Made by a program: the position numbers and the translations under genes
IMG/VR virus record: IMGVR_UViG_3300017917_002458
Location: 1 to 62,607 of that record
From: a virus
Reading direction: 5' to 3' (one strand)
DNA length: 62,607 bases
Shown: positions 23,572 to 31,934 of the stretch, in pieces
How positions within the stretch are numbered: position 1 is the stretch's first letter
Layout: each line of letters starts with the position of its first letter
The notes under the pieces: model-generated
Databases searched by the model: none
The model's input: the letters and a program-made list of their open reading frames with translations, nothing else
What the model was told of the DNA's origin: nothing

Positions 23572-24423
23572 ATGCGCACAGCACCAAACATGAATGATGA
23601 GTATGACGTTAAGACACTAAACAAACTTAACGCCAAACCATGGCAAATAGCATTACTGGAAAAAAATCCAAGTTACCCATTTTGGGGTAATGGCGAGGAT
23701 TACATGTGGAAAAAAGAAGGTGAGGGTTGGGATTCCCCAGTGAAGTTGAAAACTTTTGCCGATCATTTCAAGTTGGATGAATACAACGAGTTGGTAAACT
23801 TTTATTTCCATGTATATCGTGAAAACCACGAGTGTCCGCACTGTAAGGGTGAGGGTTTAAATCCCGCCACATTAAAGATATCAAATGATTGGTATGCTTT
23901 TAGTCATGAAGCGAACCCAGCCGATAAATGGTGTGATAAGATCACCCAGGACGAGGTTGATGAATTGGTTAAGCGGGGTCGTCTCTCCGATTTCATGCCA
24001 GACCGCAAATGGTATCGTTTTGATGGGGAACGTAATCAGTGGATGGTTATGGATGATACTGGCGAATGGAAAGACCGCAAATGGGTTGATTGTGAAAAAC
24101 CAGAGATGCCAACAGCGGAAACCATCAACCAGGCGCAGCGTGGTAAAGGTATGTACCATCACGATGCCATCAACAGGTGGATATGTATTGAAACCAGGGC
24201 AAAGCGCCTGGGCGTATACGGTCATTGCGAACATTGTGTTGACGGGTACATCTACGATGAACCAGAAGCAAGGGTTGGTCTCCAACTTTGGATTCTTCAC
24301 CCAAGAAAAGGAGCATCACGTGGTGTTTATATCGAAAACATCGAGGAACATGAAGTTCCAGCGGTTATCGAATATCTGAAAGAAGCCGCTGAGCGAAATG
24401 CGAACAGGTTCTCAAAACTTTAA
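23572..24423 (+). CDS. Zinc-ribbon phage protein (283 aa)
   Basis: Contains two separate CxxC pairs, CPHCKGEGLNP (about 88-98) and CEHCVDGYIY (about 221-230), like a split DnaJ-type zinc finger, flanking a long DxxW-rich middle with KWYRFDG and RWICIET. Possibly a zinc-stabilised scaffold or nucleic-acid binder; no enzyme motif seen. Confidence 0.65.
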   Translation: MRTAPNMNDEYDVKTLNKLNAKPWQIALLEKNPSYPFWGNGEDYMWKKEGEGWDSPVKLKTFADHFKLDEYNELVNFYFHVYRENHECPHCKGEGLNPATLKISNDWYAFSHEANPADKWCDKITQDEVDELVKRGRLSDFMPDRKWYRFDGERNQWMVMDDTGEWKDRKWVDCEKPEMPTAETINQAQRGKGMYHHDAINRWICIETRAKRLGVYGHCEHCVDGYIYDEPEARVGLQLWILHPRKGASRGVYIENIEEHEVPAVIEYLKEAAERNANRFSKL

Positions 24424-24424
24424 T

Positions 24425-25027
24425 ATGAAAAAAAAGATTATATTTCTCGATGTCGATGGTGTTCTCAACTGTAACGATTGGTACGTTGAGCGCCATCGGC
24501 TCGTTCAAGCTGGTGTGGAAACCAGGAATTACCCATACGATGAGTTTTCGCCAAGTATCGTTGCGAAACTGAATAAAATCACCGATGCAACTGGTGCTGA
24601 GATAGTGGTGAGTTCCACATGGCGTTTAGGGCGTGATTTAGCTGAATTACGAGATCTTTTCACTCGGGTTGGTATAACGGGCCATGTGTTGGATAAAACG
24701 CCGCATTTCGGCGGTATTGATGGTTATACTATACCGAGGGGTTGCGAAATCGAACAGTGGTTAGACCAACATAAGTTCCAGCGCATTAACTGGTCAATGA
24801 AAGCGCAAAAGGAATACGCTGAGAAGTCTGAGATAGACAACTACGTTATTTTTGATGATGATTCCGACATGTTATATAACCAGAGGGAACATTTCATTAA
24901 AACAAGCCAGAAAACGGGTCTGGATGACACCGATGTGGAAAGGGCAATCGAATTGCTCAAAAAACCCATATGGGAAGTTTACTATAAAGTCGATGGGCCT
25001 TTTTATGATGAGAATTTATACAAATAG
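24425..25027 (+). CDS. HAD phosphatase, RNA-repair (SAK) type
   Basis: 200 aa. Motif I FLDVDGVLNCNDW (D8, D10), motif II IVVSSTWR (about 66-73) and acidic motif YVIFDDDSD (about 142-150). The VVSSTWR pattern again points to the Swiss-army-knife RNA-repair HAD group. It starts 1 nt after the previous stop. Confidence 0.72.
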   Translation: MKKKIIFLDVDGVLNCNDWYVERHRLVQAGVETRNYPYDEFSPSIVAKLNKITDATGAEIVVSSTWRLGRDLAELRDLFTRVGITGHVLDKTPHFGGIDGYTIPRGCEIEQWLDQHKFQRINWSMKAQKEYAEKSEIDNYVIFDDDSDMLYNQREHFIKTSQKTGLDDTDVERAIELLKKPIWEVYYKVDGPFYDENLYK

Positions 25028-25030
25028 GAG

Positions 25031-25040
25031 ACTATTTATA
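25031..25040 (+). promoter_or_regulatory. ACTATTTATA motif
   Basis: Identical to the motif before the homing endonuclease genes, here 15 nt before the DUF5856-like gene and not associated with an endonuclease. This supports a promoter role. Confidence 0.45.
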
Positions 25041-25055
25041 TAAAACTTAAAAAAA

Positions 25056-25568
25056 ATGGATTTAAAAGACAAAATAGTGGGTATGGCTAAGAACGCCATT
25101 CCAACACCAATGCCGACTCAACCAACGCCAGAAACTCCGATAGTTGGTCAACCTGAAATGCCAATGAGCGTACCAGGTGGTTCGGATCCAGCGATGGATA
25201 ACTTTAAAATGATGGTATCAGCATTATTCAGTTCAGAAGTGCAGGTACACATATTCCACTTACAGACAGTTGGTGCTGGGTCATTTGCGGCACATATGGC
25301 TTTAAACGGATATTATACTGGTATTCAAGACCTATTGGATGGTTTAATTGAAAGCTATCAAGGTAAATACAGCATCGTAACTGGATATAAATCAATGGAA
25401 TATAAGGATTTCACATCAGTACAGGATTTAGTCACATATTTTACTGAGCTGGAAGGGTTGATTGAAATGAACAGATCAAGCATCAAAGAATCATATATTC
25501 AAAACCAAATAGATACAATTGTCGAGTTGATTAACTCAACTTTATACAAATTAAAAAATTTGCAGTAA
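25056..25568 (+). CDS. DUF5856-like phage protein
   Basis: 170 aa. A Pro-rich N-terminal linker (PTPMPTQPTPETP) leads into a helical domain with FHLQTVGAGSFAAHMALNGYY and DLLDGLIESYQGKY, resembling the ferritin/Dps-like DUF5856 of T4-like phages. Function unknown. Followed by a strong terminator. Confidence 0.6.
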   Translation: MDLKDKIVGMAKNAIPTPMPTQPTPETPIVGQPEMPMSVPGGSDPAMDNFKMMVSALFSSEVQVHIFHLQTVGAGSFAAHMALNGYYTGIQDLLDGLIESYQGKYSIVTGYKSMEYKDFTSVQDLVTYFTELEGLIEMNRSSIKESYIQNQIDTIVELINSTLYKLKNLQ

Positions 25569-25586
25569 ACTGCGAATCCCTCAAAG

Positions 25587-25618
25587 AACCCCATAAAAAA
25601 AATTGTGGGGTTTTTTTG
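25587..25618 (+). terminator. Intrinsic terminator
   Basis: AACCCCA/TGGGGTT stem with an A-rich loop and TTTTTTT. The T tract ends in TTTG, which serves as the upstream element of the next promoter. Confidence 0.8.
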
Positions 25619-25645
25619 TTTTTTGGAAAAAATTGTCTAAATTTG
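25615..25645 (+). promoter_or_regulatory. Bacteroidota-type promoter
   Basis: TTTG at 25615 (inside the terminator tail) and TAAATTTG at 25638-25645, 19-nt spacer. The smpB ATG is 5 nt downstream. Confidence 0.6.
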
Positions 25646-25649
25646 CGGC

Positions 25650-26081
25650 ATGAAAACGTTAATTCAAAATAGGAAAGCGAGATTCGATTACGAATTCCTG
25701 GATAAATATGATGCTGGTCTCCAATTATTGGGATCGGAGGTGAAAGCGATAAGGGCGGGTGAGGCCAGCGTTGTGGATGCCTTTTGTTATTTTGTGAAGG
25801 GTGAACTCTTCATAACTAACTTTCTTATACGTAGCAACAGCAAGTTTTTTGAGCATGACCCGAACAGGCCGAAAAAGCTTCTTTTGAATAAGAAGGAGTT
25901 GCGCAAGATACAATCCAAGTTGGAGAAGCACATGACTATCGTTCCCGTTTCGATATTTTTGAATGATCGTGGCAAAATAAAGTGCGAGATCGCTGTGTCA
26001 AGGGGTAAGAAGAACTATGATAAGAAAAAAACAATACTTGAACGTGAGTGTTTAAAAAATTCTTTAAAGGAATACCTGTAA
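25650..26081 (+). CDS. smpB: SmpB, tmRNA-binding protein (altered C-terminus)
   Basis: Binds tmRNA and delivers it to stalled ribosomes. The 143-aa product shows the full SmpB core: IQNRKARFDYEF, YDAGLQLLGSEVKAIRAG, LFITNFLI, HDPNRPKKLLL, and VPVSIFLNDRGKIKCEIAVSRGKK. The end (ERE-CLKNSLKEYL) is unusual. A better C-terminus (REALKLKESK and on) lies in a remnant at 26976 beyond the LAGLIDADG gene, so the present tail came with the insertion. No tmRNA gene was recognised in the window. Confidence 0.88.
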   Translation: MKTLIQNRKARFDYEFLDKYDAGLQLLGSEVKAIRAGEASVVDAFCYFVKGELFITNFLIRSNSKFFEHDPNRPKKLLLNKKELRKIQSKLEKHMTIVPVSIFLNDRGKIKCEIAVSRGKKNYDKKKTILERECLKNSLKEYL

Positions 26082-26105
26082 TCATAGTTCTTTTTTCGTT
26101 TTCGT

Positions 26106-26115
26106 ACTATTTATA
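26106..26115 (+). promoter_or_regulatory. ACTATTTATA motif
   Basis: Copy of the recurrent motif, 3 nt before the LAGLIDADG ATG. The very short distance argues either for a leaderless mRNA or for a role other than promoter. Confidence 0.35.
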
Positions 26116-26118
26116 TGT

Positions 26119-26988
26119 ATGGAGAGATATACGGAACAAGAAACTCGTTATTTGTTAGCTAACTATGCAACCGAACAAAAAGATGTTATTTTAACTCACA
26201 TTCACAAGTCATGGCACTCGATACAGAAAAAGGCACATAAATTAAAAATTAAGCGTTTCAATATTCAAAACAAAGGTAAAAACTATGGTAAATATAGCCG
26301 ATTATTGAATAATGAGCCAGAAACTTTTTATTGGATTGGTTTATTAATGGCTGATGGTCATTTTGATAAGCGTGGGTTTATATCAATATCATTGAAAGAC
26401 CGAGAACACGTTAATAGATTTAGACGATATCTGGGGCTACCAGAGTCAAATGTATTCGTTTTAACAATTTCGGATAGATTGGTTTTTGATGAATTGACAA
26501 GTCGATACGGTGTTGGTAGTAATAAAACTTATGAACCTTGTGTGCTAACATCATTTATTGATAATAATGATGCTTTTTTTTCGTTTATTATTGGTTTTAT
26601 TGATGGTGATGGTTCAATAGACAAAAAAGGTGGAATACGGATAAAATGTCATTCATCTTGGTTAGATAATATAACCGCCATGATGAGATTTTTAGATGTA
26701 AATAATCCAGGTGCCAGAATAGATAAAAAAGGTTTAGGTTTGGCAGCTTTAAATAAACGGGATGTTTGTCGTGAAATTAAAAAACGTGCGTTAGATTTAA
26801 ATTTACCGTTATTAACACGTAAATGGAGTCGTATTGATGAATATGAAATATCTAAACAACAAAAAAAACAGTATTGTTTGAGTTTCTTTGATAGAGGATT
26901 AACCCCTAAAGACGTTATCCAATTAAAAATATTAAGTACGAGCTTCATCCATAAAGTATACCGTTCATGGCTTAGCGAGAAGCCTTAA
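26119..26988 (+). CDS. LAGLIDADG-type homing endonuclease
   Basis: 289 aa. A short N-terminal helix-turn-helix-like part (residues 1-50) precedes two LAGLIDADG-like helices, IGLLMADGHFDKRG (about 73-86) and IIGFIDGDGSIDKKG (about 157-171), each with the catalytic acid. Makes a double-strand break for homing. Inserted inside the 3' end of smpB: the displaced smpB terminus follows in another frame and overlaps its last 13 bases. Confidence 0.85.
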   Translation: MERYTEQETRYLLANYATEQKDVILTHIHKSWHSIQKKAHKLKIKRFNIQNKGKNYGKYSRLLNNEPETFYWIGLLMADGHFDKRGFISISLKDREHVNRFRRYLGLPESNVFVLTISDRLVFDELTSRYGVGSNKTYEPCVLTSFIDNNDAFFSFIIGFIDGDGSIDKKGGIRIKCHSSWLDNITAMMRFLDVNNPGARIDKKGLGLAALNKRDVCREIKKRALDLNLPLLTRKWSRIDEYEISKQQKKQYCLSFFDRGLTPKDVIQLKILSTSFIHKVYRSWLSEKP

Positions 26989-27032
26989 AATTAAAAGAAT
27001 CTAAAAACCAAATGAAAAATTATGAAGTTTAA
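26976..27032 (+). pseudogene. Displaced C-terminal remnant of smpB
   Basis: Reads REALKLKESKNQMKNYEV then stop, with no start codon. It continues naturally from the ERE at the end of the upstream SmpB core. Its stop overlaps the next gene's ATG, the usual gene junction in this phage, so this is the original smpB 3' end. Confidence 0.75.
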
Positions 27033-27618
27033 CACAAACGAACGGGAAATATGGGTCTGTTCAGATCCCCACTATTCCCACAAAAACCTTATTAAGAGCC
27101 TGAGCTCATGGGAGTCGGGCGCACACCGTGACTTTAAGTCAATCCCTCACCACAACGACACGCTGGTGAATAACATTAACACTAACGTAAAGAAAGAAGA
27201 CGTGCTCTTCATCCTGGGCGATGTTGCCTTTGGTGGTTTTGAAAACGTTAGGTTGCTTATGGATCGAATCATCTGTGATGAAGTCCACCTGGTTCTGGGT
27301 AACCATGACACACATATCAAATTTAACCGTGATAACATAAAAAACTGTTTTACGACAGTTAATACACGAATCGAGGTTCAAATTGACAACGATATGTTCG
27401 TGATGGATCACTACCCTATCAGGGAATGGGAAGGTTGCCACAAAGGTTGGTATATGCTTTACGGACACCAGCACAACACACCAGATAAGCGTTTCAGCAA
27501 TGGTGACAATCGTTCAATGGATGTTGGGTTCGATGGACACCCAGAGTTCAGGCCATATCATATCAAAAGGGAAATCATACCCCTGTTGAAAAATAAGGTG
27601 TACCAGGCCCATCATTAA
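27022..27618 (+). CDS. Calcineurin-like metallophosphoesterase
   Basis: 198 aa with the metal-binding series CSDPHYSHKN (about 12-21), LGDVAFGG (about 64-71), LGNHDTH (about 90-96), MDHYPI and YGHQHN (about 145-150). These proteins cleave phosphodiesters or phosphomonoesters; a role in RNA or nucleotide processing is possible but unproven. Confidence 0.85.
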   Translation: MKFNTNEREIWVCSDPHYSHKNLIKSLSSWESGAHRDFKSIPHHNDTLVNNINTNVKKEDVLFILGDVAFGGFENVRLLMDRIICDEVHLVLGNHDTHIKFNRDNIKNCFTTVNTRIEVQIDNDMFVMDHYPIREWEGCHKGWYMLYGHQHNTPDKRFSNGDNRSMDVGFDGHPEFRPYHIKREIIPLLKNKVYQAHH

Positions 27619-27667
27619 TACTTGTTTTATTTGACGTATTTTCTTATTTTTATAAAAATTGTGAAAT

Positions 27668-28258
27668 ATGTCAGATTTAAAAGTAACACCAACTAATCCA
27701 TTTTCGTCTAATAACCCCGATTTATTAAGATATTACAAATCAATTGAATTAATTGATAACGATATATCGAAATTAAGAGAGGAGTTAAAGCGGAAGACAG
27801 ACGCACTGATCGAAGTCCAAAAAAACCATAAACGTTCATACGAAGAAAGTATTGAACGTTTAAAAGCAACCTGTACTCACTTTAATGAGGACGGAACATC
27901 AGCTTCAAATGGCACTTATCGTGATAGATTAGAGTGGAAAGGTGTAAATAAGTTTGTTAAGATATCTCAATGTGAGATATGTGGTAAAACATATGAAAAC
28001 GGTTCGGTTGAAATTGATTCTGAAAAGTTACAGACCAAGAATCGTGAAATGATGATGACCGAATGGGAAAACTTCAATGACGAGGATGAGTTTGAAGCAA
28101 ATCTGGATTTTGATGTTCATCATCCGATTAGCATTATTGAAAAGGGTAAAGCCACCCCAATCTTTAAAGAGCGAACAGTACGTGAAGAGATTACAGCGGA
28201 GGATGGAACAGTCCTGGGTATAAGAATGGTAAAGAAAAAGATGTTGAATATTGATTAA
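27668..28258 (+). CDS. Coiled-coil zinc protein (196 aa)
   Basis: Residues about 25-68 are a charged coiled coil (KLREELKRKTDALIEVQ). A zinc knuckle is suggested by C69 and CEICGKTYE (about 98-106). C-terminal half acidic. Function unknown. An AT-rich stretch with a weak promoter-like TTG/TATTTTTA precedes it. Confidence 0.6.
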   Translation: MSDLKVTPTNPFSSNNPDLLRYYKSIELIDNDISKLREELKRKTDALIEVQKNHKRSYEESIERLKATCTHFNEDGTSASNGTYRDRLEWKGVNKFVKISQCEICGKTYENGSVEIDSEKLQTKNREMMMTEWENFNDEDEFEANLDFDVHHPISIIEKGKATPIFKERTVREEITAEDGTVLGIRMVKKKMLNID

Positions 28259-28282
28259 ACCGTGATTTCTCACGGTTTTTTT
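28257..28282 (+). terminator. Intrinsic terminator
   Basis: AAACCGTGA/TCACGGTTT, 9 bp with a tiny loop, followed by a T tract. Confidence 0.8.
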
Positions 28283-28283
28283 A

Positions 28284-28315
28284 TTTGGTCGTTTCAAATC
28301 TTTTGCTTACTTTTG
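28284..28315 (+). promoter_or_regulatory. Bacteroidota-type promoter
   Basis: TTTG at 28284 and TACTTTTG at 28308-28315, 20-nt spacer, 7 nt before the ATG. Confidence 0.75.
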
Positions 28316-28322
28316 CATTGTT

Positions 28323-29366
28323 ATGAAACAGTATAAGTTACTCACACGTGATCAGTTCAGAAATGCGGTCTTCCAAAGAGACGGGCATAAGTGTATTATG
28401 TGTGATGTAACCGAAAATCTGGATGCTCATCACATAATTGAGAGACGATTATTTGATTCGGAAGAAATGTTTGGCGGCTACTTTGTTGAAAACGGGGCAA
28501 CGCTCTGTTCAAAACATCACATAATAGCCGAAGAAACCACATTAACTTGTGAAGAAATACGTTTAAAACTAAAACTCGATGAGTTTCCAATACCAGAACA
28601 CTTTTATGACGATGTTAACTATGATAAATGGGGTAACATCCTTTTACCAAACGGTACCCGATATAAAGGTGATCTTTTCTATGATGAGTCTGTACAAAAA
28701 ATCCTTAAACAAGGAGGTGTATTCGACTTATTCAGCAAATACATCAAATATCCAAGAACCTACCACTTGATGTGGAGCAATCTGCTCAAAGATGATAGAA
28801 TGCTAAAAAACCACGATCATTTCCAGGGTAAGCGAGTTATTGTTACGTTGAAAATGGATGGTGAGAATACCACCTGGTATAACGATTACATCCACGCTCG
28901 TTCACTTAATTCTGGCGCACATGAATCCAGAGATTGGGTTAAAGGTTTATGGGCCCAAAAAGCCTATATGCTCGATGAGAACATGAGGATATGTGGTGAA
29001 AACCTTTATGCTGTTCATTCGGTTAAATATACCGATTTGAAATCATACTTTATGATGTTTTCAATGTGGGTGGATAACACATGCTTGTCATGGGATGAAA
29101 CGGTTGAATACGCTGGAATCCTGGGATTGGAAACCGTACCCGTTATCTATGACGGTGTGTTTGACGAAAAGGCCATTAAAGAGGTGTTTAAGCCTTATGA
29201 GGCGACCAATGAGGGTTATGTGGTAAGGCTGGCCGATGAGTTCACTTACGGCAATTTTAGGCGGTCTATTGCGAAATACGTAAGACCAGAGTTCCGACAG
29301 ATGCTCAATAACTCACATGGTCACTGGATATCCAAGAAAATAGAAAAAAACGGATTAATAAAATAA
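28323..29366 (+). CDS. HNH nuclease - RNA ligase fusion
   Basis: 347 aa combining cutting and sealing domains. Residues 10-70 form an HNH finger: CIMC (24-27), DAHHIIE (35-40) and LCSKHH (61-66). Residues about 140-345 form a nucleotidyltransferase RNA ligase: motif I TLKMDGEN with Lys177, motif III CGENLYA then YFMMFSMW, motif IV EGYVVRL, motif V AKYVRPEF. No intervening stop and a single promoter, so the fusion is real. It might break and rejoin RNA or DNA, or the HNH could be a binding finger; the substrate is unknown. Confidence 0.8.
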   Translation: MKQYKLLTRDQFRNAVFQRDGHKCIMCDVTENLDAHHIIERRLFDSEEMFGGYFVENGATLCSKHHIIAEETTLTCEEIRLKLKLDEFPIPEHFYDDVNYDKWGNILLPNGTRYKGDLFYDESVQKILKQGGVFDLFSKYIKYPRTYHLMWSNLLKDDRMLKNHDHFQGKRVIVTLKMDGENTTWYNDYIHARSLNSGAHESRDWVKGLWAQKAYMLDENMRICGENLYAVHSVKYTDLKSYFMMFSMWVDNTCLSWDETVEYAGILGLETVPVIYDGVFDEKAIKEVFKPYEATNEGYVVRLADEFTYGNFRRSIAKYVRPEFRQMLNNSHGHWISKKIEKNGLIK

Positions 29367-29376
29367 ATCATAAACG

Positions 29377-29685
29377 ATGGTAGAACCAATAAGACCAGAT
29401 GAGGTCACCGAAAAAAAGATAACTTTATTGCCCGATGCGGTAATTCGAGCTTTTAATACCCTTATAGCAAAGAAGTTTAATGGGTATGAGTCAACCGTTA
29501 AACAAGATGAGGCAATAAACGCAATCATGGCCGAAGATGAAACTATCAGTAGACAAGAAATCTTCGATAATCATTGGCTTGATGTTGAAGATATCTACCG
29601 TAATATCGGTTGGGAGGTTAAATTTGATAAACCAGGCTATAGCGAGTCTTACAGCGCTTACTATGTCTTCAAAAAGAAAAAGTAA
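29377..29685 (+). CDS. Hypothetical protein (102 aa)
   Basis: Begins MVEPIRPDEVTEKKITLLPD. The helical middle and YYVFKKKK tail resemble small phage proteins of unknown role. Shares its last base with the next ATG. Confidence 0.65.
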   Translation: MVEPIRPDEVTEKKITLLPDAVIRAFNTLIAKKFNGYESTVKQDEAINAIMAEDETISRQEIFDNHWLDVEDIYRNIGWEVKFDKPGYSESYSAYYVFKKKK

Positions 29686-29885
29686 TGAGAGGGCAATGGC
29701 ATAAAACCGTAGACGGTAGGGATATCTATATCGTTGACTACGAAAACCGATTAATGCCTCAGTATGACGAGGAAACGGCGAAAAAAATAACAGAAACAGC
29801 GCAAGAAACCAGTAAATGGTTGCGCCAGTTTTTGAAAGAGAATAATATTAAATTTACATTAGGCAATGAAGACATTAATTGTTAA
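29685..29885 (+). CDS. Hypothetical protein (66 aa)
   Basis: Starts on the last base of the previous stop (TAATG) and overlaps the kinase gene by 20 nt. Begins MRGQWHKTVDGRDIYIVDYE. No domain recognised. Confidence 0.6.
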   Translation: MRGQWHKTVDGRDIYIVDYENRLMPQYDEETAKKITETAQETSKWLRQFLKENNIKFTLGNEDINC

Positions 29886-30411
29886 CTTTTGTGGTGGCCC
29901 TGGCGTGGGTAAAAGTAAAATGGGGTTACGTTTAACCTCAGATCTAAAAGACCGTGGGTATACGGTTGATTACACTGGCGAATACGCTAAAGACATGGTG
30001 TGGCAGAAATCACATCACATTCTCTCGAACCAGCATTACATCTTTGCGAAGCAACAGAACAGAATATGGCGTTTATATGACCAGGTTAACATTGTTGTAA
30101 CCGACTCACCGCTCATCAATAGCGTGGTGTATTGTAAAGACGATACCAGCGATCTTTTCAAGGCATATGTGCATGAACAATTCGCCAGCCGTAATAACAT
30201 GAACATCAACCTATTACGTGGTAAGTATTACGATCCGAAAGGGCGCAATCAAACATTGGATGAGGCGATTTCATTGGATAATGAGATTACTCAGGTAATG
30301 GAAGAAAAATACGGATTCCATTTAACCGTACCTGGTGAATTGGAGAACGCAGATACTATCCTGGAGGCGGTTATTGAAGAGTATCGCAAACTTAATAAAG
30401 GTACGCTATGA
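29866..30411 (+). CDS. P-loop kinase, AAA_28 / NadR-kinase-like
   Basis: 181 aa. Walker A FCGGPGVGKSKMG (8-20), then YTGEYAKDMVW (37-47), an NQHYIFAKQQNRI helix and Walker B-like NIVVTDSPLI (76-85). This is the arrangement of the AAA_28 family that includes the nicotinamide-riboside-kinase domain of NadR. NAD-precursor phosphorylation is an attractive guess given the NAD genes downstream, but other small-molecule kinases are possible. Confidence 0.65.
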   Translation: MKTLIVNFCGGPGVGKSKMGLRLTSDLKDRGYTVDYTGEYAKDMVWQKSHHILSNQHYIFAKQQNRIWRLYDQVNIVVTDSPLINSVVYCKDDTSDLFKAYVHEQFASRNNMNINLLRGKYYDPKGRNQTLDEAISLDNEITQVMEEKYGFHLTVPGELENADTILEAVIEEYRKLNKGTL

Positions 30412-30653
30412 GTTTAATACAATGGCTGGGGGCCATTACAGTTGGCTTGGTCGTATATGTCTTTTATTACAGTATAAAACTGATGGTTAAGGATATGAAT
30501 AAAGAAACGAATACGGCAAAACTACAAGAATGGTTGAACAAAGTACATCCGTTACCAGAACGCAAACCAGCCGATTTCTCATATGTGGAAAAAATGAAAC
30601 GGAAACGTAAATATAAACCAAAGGCCGTAATAAAAACACACACTAAAAAATAG
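30408..30653 (+). CDS. Single-pass membrane protein (81 aa)
   Basis: N-terminal transmembrane helix (WLGAITVGLVVYVFYYSIKL) and a very basic cytosolic tail (KRKRKYKPKAVIKTHTKK). Overlaps the kinase stop by 4 nt. Function unknown. Confidence 0.6.
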   Translation: MSLIQWLGAITVGLVVYVFYYSIKLMVKDMNKETNTAKLQEWLNKVHPLPERKPADFSYVEKMKRKRKYKPKAVIKTHTKK

Positions 30654-30655
30654 TG

Positions 30656-30687
30656 TTTGGAGATACCAAAATAATTACTTACTTTTG
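30656..30687 (+). promoter_or_regulatory. Bacteroidota-type promoter
   Basis: TTTG at 30656 and TACTTTTG at 30680-30687, 20-nt spacer. Confidence 0.75.
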
Positions 30688-30706
30688 TAAAAAAAGAAAA
30701 ATTCTC

Positions 30707-31327
30707 ATGGGCACACGTAACCTTACGGTAGTGGTTAGCAACAACCAGACAAAAGTTGCACAATACGGACAATGGGATGGTTATCCATCTGGCCAAGGTG
30801 TTAATGCTTTGGGTAGACTCAAAAAGATAATGGATGAGGGCCAGATTGAGACTTTCCGTGAAAAAGTTAACGCACTCAAGTGGTTAACAGAAGCGGATAT
30901 TGAAAAATTAAAAAACAGCGATGAGGATGTGTTGGAAAAACACCCATATCTCAGCCGTGACTGGGGTGCGAAGATCCTGGAGGCGGTGATGTATAACACA
31001 CTAACCGAAACTCATTTCTTGTCCGATAAAGAAATCGTTCATGAGTTTGAGATACTCGGATTGGTTAACCAGGAACAATTCGCTGCCGACAGTTTATTCT
31101 GTGAATGGGCGTATGTGGTCGATCTGGATAAGATGACCTTCGAGGTGTATGAGGGTTTTAACAAAGAAATCCTGGGTGAGGGTGAACGTTTCGCCAAGAT
31201 GCGTCAAACTGACGAGAGCGAATACAAACCTGTAAAACATGTAAAAACCTACGATCTGAATAACCTCCCTTCTGTTGAGGAGTTCATAAACGATTTGGAG
31301 CCAAGCAATAACGAAGATGATAACTAA
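30707..31327 (+). CDS. Conserved phage protein (206 aa)
   Basis: Opens MGTRNLTVVVSNNQTKVAQYGQ followed by WDGYPSGQG, a hallmark of a hypothetical family common in phages and bacteria. No catalytic motif known. ATG at 30707 chosen to sit after the promoter. Confidence 0.7.
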   Translation: MGTRNLTVVVSNNQTKVAQYGQWDGYPSGQGVNALGRLKKIMDEGQIETFREKVNALKWLTEADIEKLKNSDEDVLEKHPYLSRDWGAKILEAVMYNTLTETHFLSDKEIVHEFEILGLVNQEQFAADSLFCEWAYVVDLDKMTFEVYEGFNKEILGEGERFAKMRQTDESEYKPVKHVKTYDLNNLPSVEEFINDLEPSNNEDDN

Positions 31328-31913
31328 AACCGTATATGGTGGTGGTAGTTGGACTTGCTCTAAATGTGGAAGAACCATATTCGGTTCTTCCATACACCAC
31401 CAGTGCATACCATCATCAACAGATTACGAAAATTTATTCCCTGATTTTAAACAAAACAAACGTATGGAAACGTTTAATTATGAATACCACCCAAACATGG
31501 AGCGATATATCACCCGTTTGGTCAAAGAGTGGAAAGAACACAAAAAGATCATTTTAGCTACAGATTTCGATGATACCCTGTCACCCTGGAAGTTTGATGA
31601 TTTCTTTTACCAGGAAGTATTCAAGTTAATAAAAGAAGCTAAAGATCTGGGTGCATATATTGTTATCTTCTCAGCGTGTAAGCCAGATAGATTTGACTAT
31701 ATTCGTAATTACTGTAAGGAAACTGGGGGGTTTGAGATTGATGGTATCAATGAAAACGTAATTGATCTACCGTATGGTAATAATCGTAAGATATATTACA
31801 ATCATTTGCTTGATGACCGTGCGGGTTTAATGCAAGCGATGGCTATCTTATCAATAGCTATGATGCGGATAAAGACCGCAGGTAAGAACGGAGGTGAAAC
31901 TTTTGATGTATAA
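31317..31913 (+). CDS. HAD phosphatase with N-terminal zinc finger
   Basis: 198 aa. An N-terminal CSKCGR...HHQC motif (about 14-30) suggests zinc binding. The HAD core follows: ILATDFDDTLSPW (about 79-91), IVIFSACK and LLDDRAGL. Overlaps the previous gene by 11 nt. A Met at about residue 45 could start a version without the finger. Substrate unknown. Confidence 0.65.
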   Translation: MITKTVYGGGSWTCSKCGRTIFGSSIHHQCIPSSTDYENLFPDFKQNKRMETFNYEYHPNMERYITRLVKEWKEHKKIILATDFDDTLSPWKFDDFFYQEVFKLIKEAKDLGAYIVIFSACKPDRFDYIRNYCKETGGFEIDGINENVIDLPYGNNRKIYYNHLLDDRAGLMQAMAILSIAMMRIKTAGKNGGETFDV

Positions 31914-31934
31914 ATTAAAAAAAACAATATAACT

